A stretch of 64,000 nucleotides of DNA, from positions 620,001-684,000 of the forward strand of contig JADWQD010000003.1 of NCBI GenBank assembly GCA_016110215.1, written 5' to 3'. A program made the translations under genes and the position numbers. The stretch comes from Capronia americana (lineage: Eukaryota > Ascomycota > Eurotiomycetes > Chaetothyriales > Herpotrichiellaceae). Shown here one piece after another: positions 20,793 to 32,056 of this stretch; the stretch's first letter is position 1; each line of letters opens with the position of its first letter. The notes beneath the pieces are model-generated. The model searched no databases. It saw nothing but the letters and a program-made list of their open reading frames with translations, and was not told where the DNA came from.

Positions 20793-22443
20793 ATGGCGCC
20801 CACGTCGAAACCTCTCCCCTATACGGCAAATCCTCTTCTTCTCATGCTCAACGACTTGGAACTCTTCCTGCAGATTACTTTCACATGGCCAATAACGGCT
20901 GGTCTCCTGAGTACAGTGATACCTCTGCTGCCAGCACGGTCAGGGGCGCTGGATGAGCTGGCTTTCACGGGTCCAAATCTATGGGCTATTTTCCAGCACC
21001 TGGTTCTTATTATCGGGCAGACCGCCTTCCTCCTCTCACTCATCCCACTGGCACTGTTTGGTTTGCCGGTATTCTATTTTCTCTACATTACCGGGTTCGT
21101 GCTCGGGAATCAGTGGGTTACGGGACTGCTGAATGGTCCAAGACAACAAGGACTGTTTCAGTCACACCCTGATTGCGTCAAAGGAAACTGGCCAAAGCAT
21201 GATAATGAGAAATGGGTCTTCATCAACGGCGTCGCTGTAGGGTAAGTCGCTCGTGCCTTGACCTCGTTCGAAATGCTTTGTTGTTAGCCTATTCGCAGGA
21301 TTAACGATTGACAGGAGCCATTGGCTGCAATCGAATCTCGACCTCCTTGCAATGATTTTCCGCCGGCCAGTATTCGGCATCCACAATCAGACGTGAGTGT
21401 TGTCTTCTTTGCACAAAGATCCGCCGCTGAACTGTAAATTGCGGAGCTAATTTCCACCGTCCGACAGTCGCGGCATCATCTTCGACGTCCTCGAATGTAT
21501 TATTCAGCGAGACCTGAGCTTTGCGACATTGGACATCCGCACAGCATATGCTGCCTTATTGGAGATCCTCTCCGACGACACGATCCACAAGGTAGTCCTG
21601 ATCCTTCACAGTCAGGGCGGGATCGAAGGTGGTCTAGTGTTGGATTGGCTCTACGACACGGTCCCGGCGGACCAGCTTCGCAAGCTGGAGATCTACACCT
21701 TTGGCAACGCGGCAAATCACTGGAATGCGCCTGTCGTCTCGTCGTCATCGTCGAGATCGAATCGCCAAGCATCAATCACAAACTCTGCCGCCGCCGCCGC
21801 CGCCAACGGAGACCGCATGAACAGCCAGAGAATCGTGCAGCACATCGAGCACTACGCCAACGAGGGCGACTACGTCTCCAAATTCGGCATCCTCCACTTC
21901 CGCCGCGATCAGGCAAGACTGCATAACGCGTTCCTCGGCGGGAATGTACCACCAACCCCACAACCTCCTGGGGTGAGTCCCATCAATGTCGTTCAGGACA
22001 AAGTGGCCGTCTCAACGTCCCGCCGGCCGCCCAAGCTCAAGACAGCCTCGATCCCGCGATCCCGCACCTGGACCACGTCACCACAGACGCCCATGGAGCG
22101 CCGAGACCTCCAACTCAAGCAGGAGAACAACCGCTTCTTCGGCCGGCTGTTCAAACGCGCCTCGTCAGGCCACATGCTCAACCAGCACTACCTGGACAAC
22201 ATGTTCGAGATGGAGGGCCTGGACCCGAGAGATCGTTCCAAGGGCCACGTCCGGCCGGGCAACGCGTTCATGGACCAGGTGGCCGACATGACCGTCTTTG
22301 AGCGTTGGGATACAGTGCAGGCGGTGGGAGAGGCACACTCGGGCGATGCTGGCACGGGTAGTAGTGCCGGTGCGAACGGAACACAAATCAAACAGTTAAG
22401 TCGGCTGTGGGAGTATTGCAATGGAGGCAGCCCGCGGGATTAA
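20793..22443 (+). CDS. Membrane-associated alpha/beta hydrolase-like protein
   Basis: Three exons, 20793-21241, 21315-21392 and 21468-22443, give 500 residues. N-terminal hydrophobic helices (LVLIIGQTAFLLSLIPLALF and PVFYFLYITGFVLG, about residues 70-115) are followed by FINGVAVGSHWLQSNLDLLA and a nucleophile-elbow-like VVLILHSQGGIEGG with Ser224 as candidate nucleophile. The first glycine of GxSxG is replaced (L-H-S-Q-G), as in several lipase-like families. A disordered Ser/Ala-rich insert follows, then a conserved-looking segment around HYANEGDYVSKFGILHFRRD. Members occur as fungal hypothetical proteins. The hydrolase role is inferred from the elbow; membrane location from the helices. Confidence 0.75.
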
Positions 22444-22964
22444 TGCCAGTGAAAGGGAAGTTCGCATAATCATGGCGTGGAGGTTGGTTTTCAGACGTTA
22501 AGTATTGGTGTTTGTGTTCTCTTTTGTGCTCCAAATGATGACAGAAGGACCAGTCAGTGGTCGTGCTGCTGCACAGGAAGTATTCTATGCAGGATACAGT
22601 GTTCAATATGATACATGATGCGTATCAGCGCTCGTAGGGGAATAAAATATTATGTAGCCCATAGATAAGAATTCGAATTCGAATTGCGAAGGACATGGCT
22701 GGGCACTGTCCTAGCCTCGCCACTGCCTACCTACTGGCAAGCTTGTCTTATATCCAACCTAGGTAGATATACTCGTGCTCCTTTATATCTTGGTTTTACT
22801 AATATTATCTATGTACCTTGGACTTCCCTCCTCATATTTGTGGGGGTTTCTTATGTGTCCCCTCCTCTCATATACGGAGATTCTTACGTGTCCTTCCCTC
22901 ACATACAGAGATCTCCTATGCATCTCCATCTCGCTATCTACTCAATCTTGGCTACAATACCAGC
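22444..22964. other. Convergent intergenic stretch
   Basis: 521 bp between the stop codons of the alpha/beta hydrolase (plus) and SGNH hydrolase (minus). It holds both 3' ends. A short palindromic GAATTC doublet lies at 22672-22684. No gene seen. Confidence 0.5.
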
Positions 22965-24670
22965 CTACACGAAACCCCCAACCCCACCCTCGAACCGCTC
23001 GAACAAATTCAAGTCAAACGCCTCAGCCAACAACTTATACCCCGCCCCATTGGGATGCAAGTAATCGCCGCCCTGCAGCGCGTCGGCCAACTGGCTCGGA
23101 AAGCTCGCGTTCCTCAACACGGCGTCAAAGTCGACGACGGCGTCAAAGGTGCCGGAATGGCGGATGAAACTGTTGACTTTCTGCCGGGTCTGTTCGCGCA
23201 GCGGGTCCGAATACGGCTGGGCCGTGGTGTTGTAGCCGGGGGCCGAAAAGGGCGTGATGGTCGCGCCGAAGAGGGGGAGGCCCATGTCGTGCACGCGCCG
23301 CGCGATCTGGATGTACCCGGAGATCAGGGCGTCGTAGGTCTCGGTTTGGTTGGAGGGGGTGGGGTCTGCGGTGCCGATGTCGTTGACGCCCTAAAAGACG
23401 AGAGAAAGAGAGAGTAAGCGATCATGATCCGTTCCTTCATTTTCCATAATGTTTTGATATTAACCCCTCCCAGATTGGACATCTCGGATCCTGGGCCTTT
23501 CCTCCACGTACCACAACCCATGCTCCATGGTCTGACTCTTACTGAACATTGGGACAGGGGGCATATTCTCACTTCGAAAATCATCACCCAGCGCACGGCA
23601 GGATGGGAGAGAACATCACGATCCAGACGCGAAAGAACACTCGGCCCCAACCCGTCGTGAAGGATCCGGTTCCCGCCCGCTGCTTGGTTGATGAATGAGA
23701 TGGAGCTCAGAGTCGAAGAGTTCGACGTCGCCATCCGCGCGTACACCAGATCGGGCCAGCGGTTGTTCTGGTCCGTGTCGCTGCCGCGGCCGTCGGTGAT
23801 GCTGTCGCCTATGATGGCCCAGGTGCGGTAGTCGGGAGGAGACCAGGCCTCGACAGCCGAGAGGAAATACCTTGTCGAGATAAGTGTTAGGGGCAACCAG
23901 TGCGAATGAGGGTGCGAACGAAAATGCAAATCCTGACAGTGGCTAATCTTACCAATGCGCCGTACTATTCAACAACGGCCCCGTCAGATTCGTGGCACCG
24001 ACTTGATTGCCCATGGTAAACCACGAAGTCGCCCTGCTGCCCGGGTGACTGGTGATGGCCGTCCCATTCTGCCCTGTCGCGAGATATAGCGTCACAGAGA
24101 TGGTAGACAGGGGCTGGACGGGGAAGTTCAAAGGATCAGACACGGCGAGAGCGCCATTGGGAATGGTGATGCCTGAGTTTCCGCCACTGAATGTCACGGT
24201 CTGGACCGTTGAGGGTTGGATTGCGCTGACACCGGAAGACCCGTTGAAGGGCAGAGCTACCGTCATAGCCGTGATGGGCAGATCGGTGAGGCCGAAGGCG
24301 TTGGAGATTCGGATTCTAATCTGCTCCGCGCCGGTTGACATGTGCAACGTCTGGCGGATCGTGCTGTTGTAGAACTGGGTGGCGGTGGTGTTCTGTGGAG
24401 GACTGTCAGTGCGTGGACCCAGACGCCGAGCCGGACAGCAGAGCTCGTGGGCCTCGAGTCTCAGATCCTTACATATGGGGGCGGAGGAAGGTTCGTATAC
24501 TCGGTCAACTGCGGCATTGCTGCCCAGGTGTCGATCCAGTGGCCATTTGGTATGCTGGGGGTGGTGACAAGGGCCTGTCTGGCCTGTGGTCGAGGCAACG
24601 CATTGCTGCTGGCTGCGAGGTACGTGAAGAGCAAAACGAGAGTAAAGACCCCGAACCTTTGGACACCCAT
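22965..24670 (-). CDS. Secreted SGNH/GDSL hydrolase
   Basis: Four exons, 24670-24473, 24392-23953, 23870-23573 and 23390-22965, give 453 residues. The N-terminal signal peptide has the core VFTLVLLFTYLAASSNA (~8-24). SGNH blocks: Ser236 in IIGDSITDG; the Gly block around QAAGGNRIL; Asn315 in GVNDIG; Asp421/His424 in DYLHPNG. A beta-rich domain precedes the catalytic domain (~70-210), as in two-domain fungal GDSL esterases annotated as secreted acylhydrolases. Several Asn-X-Ser/Thr sites suit secretion. Likely acts on esterified polysaccharides or lipids outside the cell; substrate unknown. Confidence 0.9.
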
Positions 24671-25412
24671 TTTAATCAACCTACTGACGAGTCCTGGCCT
24701 GCAACCTTGAGGGCTTCGAAAAGCTTGGCCGTCGCATTTAATATAGCCACTATAGCTATGCGCGCGTCCCCGTCGCCGTTGGTTGAACCGGCCGTGGAGA
24801 ATCTGGGGTATGCTCAACGTCGTGTGAGTTTAGGCTAAATCTCCGGCTTGATGTGGCCGTCCGACCGCCTCTGCTCCCTTGCATGTTCCTGCATAGACCG
24901 ACGGCCGTGACGTGTATGGCTAGGGAGTGTGTAGTTTCGTCATCACGGCAAACATGGCGCATCCTGTTCTCTGGACCTGCCTGAAGTGGTCTGGAAGAAA
25001 GACGGATGAATATGACAAGGACACAGTGGGGAGCTGGAGGTGGCAATGATCGTCAATTCAATGCTGTGTAAATAGCCGCAAGCATCTGAGCCGCATACGA
25101 GTAAGAAGAGAAGGCCCTTGCCTCCGCATTGTTTATGTTGCGGGGTTCGAAGTTACAAGGAGTGGTGATGGGAGGATGAGTTTGCATTCTCTACGACTAA
25201 GGCGGAGGAAAATTATTCCGGTGACCAACCCGCGTCGCTCTTCACTTTGTATCGAGTTTACCCTTCAGATCTTGACCTTCGTATCATATCACAGCGACAT
25301 ACAAGTTTGCCCTCACCCCTAACAAGGCCCATCAGCAGGCCAGACACGTTACGCTACATCACATGAACTAACGTCACAGCAAGAGACGGGTGACCCGTCA
25401 CCTGTGCATCAA
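24671..25412. other. Gene-free stretch
   Basis: Upstream of the SGNH hydrolase start and downstream of the MFS transporter stop; both are on the minus strand. Probable promoter of the SGNH gene. No further gene seen. Confidence 0.45.
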
Positions 25413-27588
25413 TCACACAACATCCTCCTTGTGGTAGATCTTCTCCTGCTCATAGTCACCATGCTCGGTCTTGCCCTCGAATTCTTCTTCGCGCTGTCGC
25501 TGTATCGCCGCGGCGAGGCGTGCCTGTCGTGCACTGCCGCCGCTCAGACGACTTCCTCGTCTGAAGACCGACGGATCAATGGACGAGGCTCTCCTCACTT
25601 CCTCCTCTTCCCTCTGCGTGTACTTGGCGGGTCGCTTGCTGGAGGTGACGTCCCTGTCGCGGAACACGAGCAAAGGCGGGTTGGAGCGGTAGTAGTCGTC
25701 GATGTCTTCGAGGCTTCGTCCCGCAGTCTCGGGATAGAAGAAGTACATGAGCGGCACGAAGGAGGCGTTCAGGATCGTCCAGATGATGTAGAATTTCCAG
25801 TGCAGGTTCTGGATGCCGATCTACGCTCGGGAAGTCGGGATTAGCACATTAGTAAGTGGTTCCTTCTCACGGACAAAGCCCTGCAAAGTGCGATGCTCAC
25901 CGGAGTAATTTCCACGACCATGAAGTTGAAGATCCAGTTAGTGGCGGTCCCGAGGGCGGCGCCTTTCGTTCGCATCGGGAGAGCTAGAACGCGTTCAGAA
26001 CCGGGACTGTATGCGCCCGGGGGAAAGAGAACGTGGATGCAAGACCGCCCAGACATCTTATCTTCACGGTCCATTTCCCCGGGATGGAGCCGACTTACAG
26101 TTAATTTCAGTAGGATACACTGAAACGCCCGTCAGCATGGATACCTAATGAACCGACAATCGCACTTACACCAAGGGACCCCTTGCATGCCGATCCCAAA
26201 GAATACATAATACAGGAAGAAGAAGGCCACCGAAGCGGACGCGACCTCGTGGCCTCGTGGGTGTGTGCGTAGCCCGGCTTCTCGTTATACCGGATGAGGA
26301 TCGTGATGAGCAGGTAGCAGAACGACTGCCCGGCGGCGGCAAAGATCATCATATTCCTGCGGCCCCATCTCTCGACGTTCGGGATCCCGATGAGAGAGAA
26401 CAGCAGGTACGAGACGCTATTGCACGCGGCCAGCAATCTCGCCATCTTCTCGTCCAGGCCGACGGACTTGATGAGCACTGTCGGGAGGTAGTAGCTCGTC
26501 ACGTTGATGCCACTGAGTTGCTGCATTGCCTGCGTCCCCGCCCCGAGGATCAAGCGTCGAATGGTCTTCGTCCCGGCCTGGTCGCCGGTGCGGCCGCGGA
26601 GTAGATCGACCCATCGCACGGCATGCTCTCGCTCATACTGCACGGTGTAGACGATCTCCTTGTGCTGGGCCATGATGAAGGGGTCGTCCTCAGGCTTATT
26701 CTCGAGGTCGGCCAGGATCTTGAATGCTTCATCTTCGTATTCGTGTGCGATGAGCCATCTTCCCAAGATCAGCAGATGGACGGGGGAACGGAACAGGGAC
26801 TCGATGGCGGCAATCTCACCTTGGCGACTCTGGCAGCCACGGCACGGTCGCGAACAGGATGACGATGAAGAGGAATTGGAATGCTAGAGGCAGACGCCAG
26901 GACACGGGCCCGCCGACGAAGGAAAACCCATAGGTGACCCAGTTGCTGAGGGAGAAGCCGGCGATATTCAAAATCAGCTCGATGACGACGAGCTTGCCAC
27001 GCCATTTGATGGCCGACGTCTCGGTCTGCCATACCGGCGCTGTGGCCGTGTTGATGCCGTTCCCGATCCCGGCGACGATGCGGCCGACGATCATCTGCGC
27101 GACGCTGTACGAGCAGATCTGAAGAATGGCGCCCGCGCTCATGATGGTGGTTCCGACGAGGACTGATTTCCGTCGCCCCAGTCTCTCGCCGAGCCAGACG
27201 GCGATGACAGCGCCGAAGAAACAGCCTGGTTGTTTCGCCTTGTTGTCAGAAACCACAATGCTCGTCTGCAAGGATATGACACCCCGCCCGCTGGAGGTTT
27301 AATGACTAACCAATATCATAGATCGCGGTAACAGTCCCCAGCAACTGCGTGTGTTGGTCGCCGCCCAGATTATGTGTCTTCAGAAAGTCATCGGTGACGA
27401 CCACTCCGCCAAAAACGCCTTGGTCGTAACCGAACCTTGACGGGAGGGACACATTAGCTGCTGATATCCCAGAGTGAGGTTGAAGATGCTCACAGCGTCA
27501 TGTCAGTGGCACAAGCGACGGAAATCCAGAAAGTCAGCCATCCTCCCTTCAAGCCAAAGTAGGGCTGCTTGGGCTTCAGGAAGCCCAT
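25413..27588 (-). pseudogene. MFS sugar transporter, frameshifted
   Basis: Seven exons: 27588-27494, 27435-27311, 27225-26820, 26758-26170, 26119-26099, 25983-25901, 25820-25413. Sugar-porter hallmarks are FGYDQGVFGG, GRRKSVLVG, PESPR, the QQLSGINVTSYY segment, and PETAGRSLEDID near the end. Without the duplication the product would be ~572 residues with 12 helices. Exon 4 carries a perfect 8-bp tandem repeat (26245-26260) that shifts the frame near residue 375, after helix 8 or 9; the downstream frame (HEVASASVAFFFLYY...) resumes only if one copy is discounted. All other junctions are in phase. Exon 5 is a 21-nt microexon. It is either a recent pseudogene, a strain-specific mutation or a sequence error. 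The substrate is probably a sugar; not determined. Confidence 0.85.
26245..26260. repeat. Perfect 8-bp tandem duplication (frameshift)
   Basis: CCTCGTGG occurs twice in tandem on the plus strand. It adds 8 nt to exon 4 of the MFS transporter and breaks the frame. Confidence 0.9.
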
Positions 27589-28974
27589 CTTCTTTCTCCT
27601 TTTCGATTGCAACTGAGAAGCTATTCGGAGAGGTTTTCAATATCCATACGATGTGTATGTACAGTACATAGATGAGCTCTGTACTGGGCGCCCCCAGGCG
27701 AATCGAGACCCACGTACGCAGCTTATATATGATCATGATTTTCACACCACCCATGCTCGTGAATTATCTCCTCCTACCTATGTAGATCAAACGGCATCTT
27801 TTCACGACGTCATCCTCGCCTATGATGCTACAGTACCCATCACGAACACTCGTATGCGTTCGTGGGACCTATTCGACACTATCCCTTAAATGTCAATGAT
27901 CTACCCGCGCCAGCACGCGGATCTGAACACCAGTGGCACGAGTGGTTCATGTCCGTATGGGGTAGGCGGTATGTATGCGGGAACTGGTCGTGTGAGAGAA
28001 GTAAAGTATGGGGAAACATGGGAAAGTTGCGGGGGACGCTGTCATTATCATGCGGGATATCGTCACGGAAAGCTTGGGATATGCTTACATTTTCCCAGTC
28101 GCAAGTGGCGTTCTTCCCACAGGTACCTTTCTGCCTTTCTGTCTGTCTGATATAGCTACTCTCGCGGACATTCGCGCTGCATGGCTACAGTACGAGTACA
28201 TACTTGTCCCGGATGTGTCGTTTGTCGGCGCCATCTGCACGATCGAGTGTCTGTCCTCATGATTGGATTCACTGATAGCAGAGTGCCAATGCATTCAAAA
28301 AATTAGGTATTCAAGCACAAGTACCGAGTATTTGTGGTATTTTCTGCATCTTGTATTGAAGATGGTTTAGAAGGTAAGTCAGTCGTGCGTGCGTGCGAGT
28401 ATCCCCCAAGGGAAAAAGTGCATGACTTTCGTAGGAAAAGGGAAAGGGAAAGAAAGCGTGAGACTCTCTTCGGTACTGGTACAAATACAGTGATTGCGCA
28501 CGGTTCGAGTCAGATAGCCACAGGATAGCACAGCATGGCACAGTCCAGCACAGCACAGCACAGACCGGACGCCTTGTTCTTGGCTGGATGCTTCTTTTAA
28601 AGTATATATCCTCGACCAGGACTCTCCCGACTAAAAGCCATCGGAAGCTGTATTGCGTATGCTCCTATTTTACCAACTTGGAGATTTTCAAATCCCCCTA
28701 AGGTTCACCAAGTCGGGCAAAGAATCGGTTGTCATCTCTCAAAACGGGACCAATACCTCGTAGTTGTTGAAGAAATTCATTCGCTCTAGTAATACTATAA
28801 CATTCAGTCGTCAAATGCGACCGCCCGCCATCCCATCCCGTCCCAATCCATTGCACATCGAGTCATTTATTCCCGGTCAAAAATGGTCTATGAAAATCGT
28901 GAGTAGACGATGTCTATCTGAAACTTTTTGGGCACTCTCTTGTCGGAGCTCCCGATGAGGGCAACAGGGTTTAA
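27589..28974. other. Gene-free stretch
   Basis: 1.4 kb between the transporter start and the DOMON-b561 stop. It contains a CAGCA-type short repeat (about 28527-28564) and GTAC-type motifs (28187, 28321). No coding gene with family features is seen. Confidence 0.5.
28527..28564. repeat. Degenerate CAGCA repeat
   Basis: Tandem CAGCA/CAGCATGG/CAGTC units in an intergenic region; low complexity only. Confidence 0.7.
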
Positions 28975-30419
28975 TCAAAAGCGGCGGCCGTCTGGCGAGC
29001 GACTGTGCATCTCGTAACCCTCGGTTCGCGGTCGGGACTTTTCTCCAGGGAGTTGTTGAGCAAACTCTCCTTTCGGCGATGATTTGGGCCAGACCAGCAC
29101 CGCAATGTAGATCAGGAAGATGACGACGGCGAAGACGCTGTAGACGGCAACCGAATAGCTGGGGACTTCGTCGCTGCCAATGTCCCCAGCAGTCTTGAAC
29201 CCGAGGCCGCCATTGACAACGCCCACAAGGATGACAACACGCCCAAGCCAGCGGTGAGCGTGGCCAGAGACGCTGCGGTTGCCGACTTTTCGGAAGTGAA
29301 GATGCTGAAGTAGGCCCAGGGTGGGCTGGAAGACGACCATCCAAGCGACGATGAGATAGCCGATGACCATGTGGTAGCCGTCCAGGTTGCTGACTTGATT
29401 TCCGAGTTTCACACCTAGTCCGAGACCGACAAGCATGAGGATGATGGTGATGACCTGCAAGGGTGCATGAATGTGTCGAACTCGATTGCTGTATGGTACA
29501 TAGAGTGTCAATGCCGACAAGGGGAACAACACGACGAAGACCAGAGACATGATAGTGGCGTGGCCGATTCGGACACTGTCATCGGGGCCGCTCCTGACAG
29601 TGGCACTCGATGAGGAAGGGTCCGAGCTTGCGATGGGGTTAGAGACCGGGCCGGTAGCTGTGGCCACAGTGCTGGTGGTGGCTGTTCCTGTCTCTGTTTG
29701 GGTGGACTGCGATCCACTTGCTGTTTGTGATGGTGAGCCAGAGTCAGTCGCTGATGGCGTTGTCGAAGCCGAAGGACTTGAGTCCGACGCCGCCACAAAT
29801 GGGTTTGACGAGCTGCCGCCGGTACCTTCGGTCAAATCCAGCGTGAACCCGCCAGTGCTGTCGTGTTGCGAGATATCGGCACTCTGATCGGTCGAGTCGA
29901 TGGCATCTCCGCTTTTGAACGCAAAGATCCAACTGCTTGAGCTGTCGGTTGCGCTCATGCTGCCTCCACTCCAACTCAGGCAGGAGTCGCAACGGATGTT
30001 GGCGACGAGAGTGCCATCTGACGTGATCCCGCTTCCTTCGAGGACTGAAATAGACGCGTCGGGGTTGAAGTCGGGTTCGACATGGCCTGTCCCCAATCTA
30101 GGAGAGACCGTCACATTGGTGCTGTCGGCGGCATAGACTATGAGCATGTTGGCGCCAGCCATGCGCGATCCCTGCCCGAACCCGATCCATTCGGTCCCGC
30201 TTGGCGCACTGATTTGGAGGAAGATCGAGCCACTCCCTGACGAGGCTGTATCTGATGGAACATTGACAGATAAGGCATAGCTGTCGGAGGAAAACTGTGC
30301 GAACTGTGCTGCTGAGCTAGCCACTATACACGTCTTGTATCAGAATCAAACGCGTTATCGATAGAGGTATCAGAAGCCATACCCAAGGCCATGCCGGCCA
30401 AGACGCTTGTCCGGACCAT
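28975..30419 (-). CDS. DOMON (CDH-type cytochrome)-cytochrome b561 protein
   Basis: Two exons, 30419-30383 and 30323-28975, give 461 residues. The signal peptide MVRTSVLAGMALVASSAAQ spans the junction. Residues ~20-180 form a DOMON/cellobiose-dehydrogenase-like cytochrome domain (WIGFGQGSRMAGANMLIVYA; Met as possible heme ligand). A Ser/Thr-rich linker follows, then a cytochrome b561 membrane domain with five or six helices and the expected histidines (RIGHATIM, HAPLQV, GYHMVIGY, HAHRWLG). It probably moves electrons across the plasma membrane or to extracellular acceptors. A polar cytosolic tail ends the protein. Architecture is common in filamentous fungi; the exact redox partner is unknown. 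Confidence 0.88.
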
Positions 30420-32056
30420 CGCGTTTCGAACAAGACTAGACGATAGTGATGAACAGTACCGAGTATGGAAGCCAAGGAGGGGTTAGAGGCGTGCGGGTAT
30501 ATGTTATATGTGGCAGTGAGGACGTGAGAGGACTTTCGAGAGACAAGTACCCTTCGAGTCCGACGCGTGGCTGTAGATTTTCGAGGTCGGGACGCGCGAA
30601 TGGAGATCAAGGGGTTTTTAATCTCTTTCCTGTCTGGACATGAGGCGCAATGTATGCCGAAAGCTAGAACACGGCGAACCCAGGGCAAATTGCACCGCCC
30701 GAACGTGGGATTGCGTGTCCAGTGGCTTGCCAAGGGGCTTGAACGCGACAAAACACAAGGCTCGCCTTAAAACACTAGCCTGCCCCTGTCGCAGGATTCC
30801 CCTTTCCGATGCGCCATGGCCATTACGCGGCAAGCGCAGCAGAGTTATCGGGTCCATGATAAACTGACTGGCCATGGATGGACCGACATCATTCCTGCCT
30901 CTCCTCAACATAGAAAGCGATCTGTTACCCATGATCACAAACCATCCTGGACGGAGTGACTCCGGAGATGCAAGCGGACAAGGCTGGATGACGAGGAATA
31001 AATAGAAACAACCCACAGGGGCAAATTGTCGGAATGGTGCTGAAAAGGGAGCGAACCCTAGAGTGGCAGCGAGTCATAGCGACTGTGCGGATCCCTCCCG
31101 GTGAACCTGCCCAGTGCCTGAGCTTCTCCGGCTTTAACCCGCCTAGCGCGCTTTTATTCCCGTAGCAGAAGGCTTGGCGACAATTGCCCCCGCGACTCCT
31201 CCGCCGAGTCGTTCTAATCGATTGGCCAGCAGCGTCGAAGATGCACGGAGTACGAGTCGTCGATACTTGGCCTGGATAACAGACTATCAGGGTACATAAT
31301 ACTTGCATAGTGTTCTTGACCCCGAGCAGCGTGCATCAAAGGATCTTGCACACGTCACGCTGTGGGACCTTGAAGACGTCGGCGTCGCTTTCGCGGAGAC
31401 GCAGCGACGAGGTCCAGCTACCTTGTTCAGATGGCATGCCGGCAGACGATCGCCCAACTGCTCCATTCTCTACGGGCATGTTCGGTCCGCGGCCGCTCTC
31501 CAGATCTAAGTTCTGACCTTGCGAATAGCTAAATTGCCGGTTTCGGAAGTTCGCAAACCGCTATCACTGACATAACACAGTAATGTGGCAGTGGAAAGCA
31601 CTTTCCCATTCCTAGCTACGACACCATGACAGTGTGTCTGACCACTTCTGGAAGGCACGGAACAGTTCAAGAGCCAATCATCATACTTGTGTTGATCGCC
31701 GCTAATGCAACCAGAACCAAGCGACGAGTCTCCCAGAGGAGGTTATACAAGTACATAAAGTCCAGCCGTTCCGAGGCCAATCAACATCAAGCTCATTATT
31801 TTTGGAATCCGTCATCGTATCTGCTTGATTGGTCGTCCCCTGCAAGAAAGAGCTTCTGTTCCATACCACGAAGGAAGATTAATCTATGCACTGACCACGA
31901 TCATCAAGCCGGTCTTTGCCCGGGACCACAGCTGCTTTCAGAAGGTGGCCTCTCATTGACATGCTTCGTGTCAGAGGCCTGTCGGCGTCCAAGCAGTAAT
32001 GTGCTTCGTGATATCTATGGCCCTTTCACCCAAATGACGTGAATAGAAGCAACAAG
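30420..32056. other. Gene-free stretch
   Basis: 1.6 kb upstream of the DOMON-b561 gene and downstream of prephenate dehydrogenase. Short frames exist on both strands without features of real genes. GTAC-type motifs are at 30453 and 31245. Confidence 0.5.

Noticed and set aside
20309..20956. 215-codon plus-strand frame
   Set aside because: Overlaps the alpha/beta hydrolase start in another phase; no domain features.
25144..25170. GGTTCGAA sequence resembling a tRNA B box
   Set aside because: No matching A box or cloverleaf around it. A covariance-model tRNA scan would be decisive.
31626..32042. 138-codon plus-strand frame
   Set aside because: No family features; ends against the prephenate dehydrogenase 3' end.
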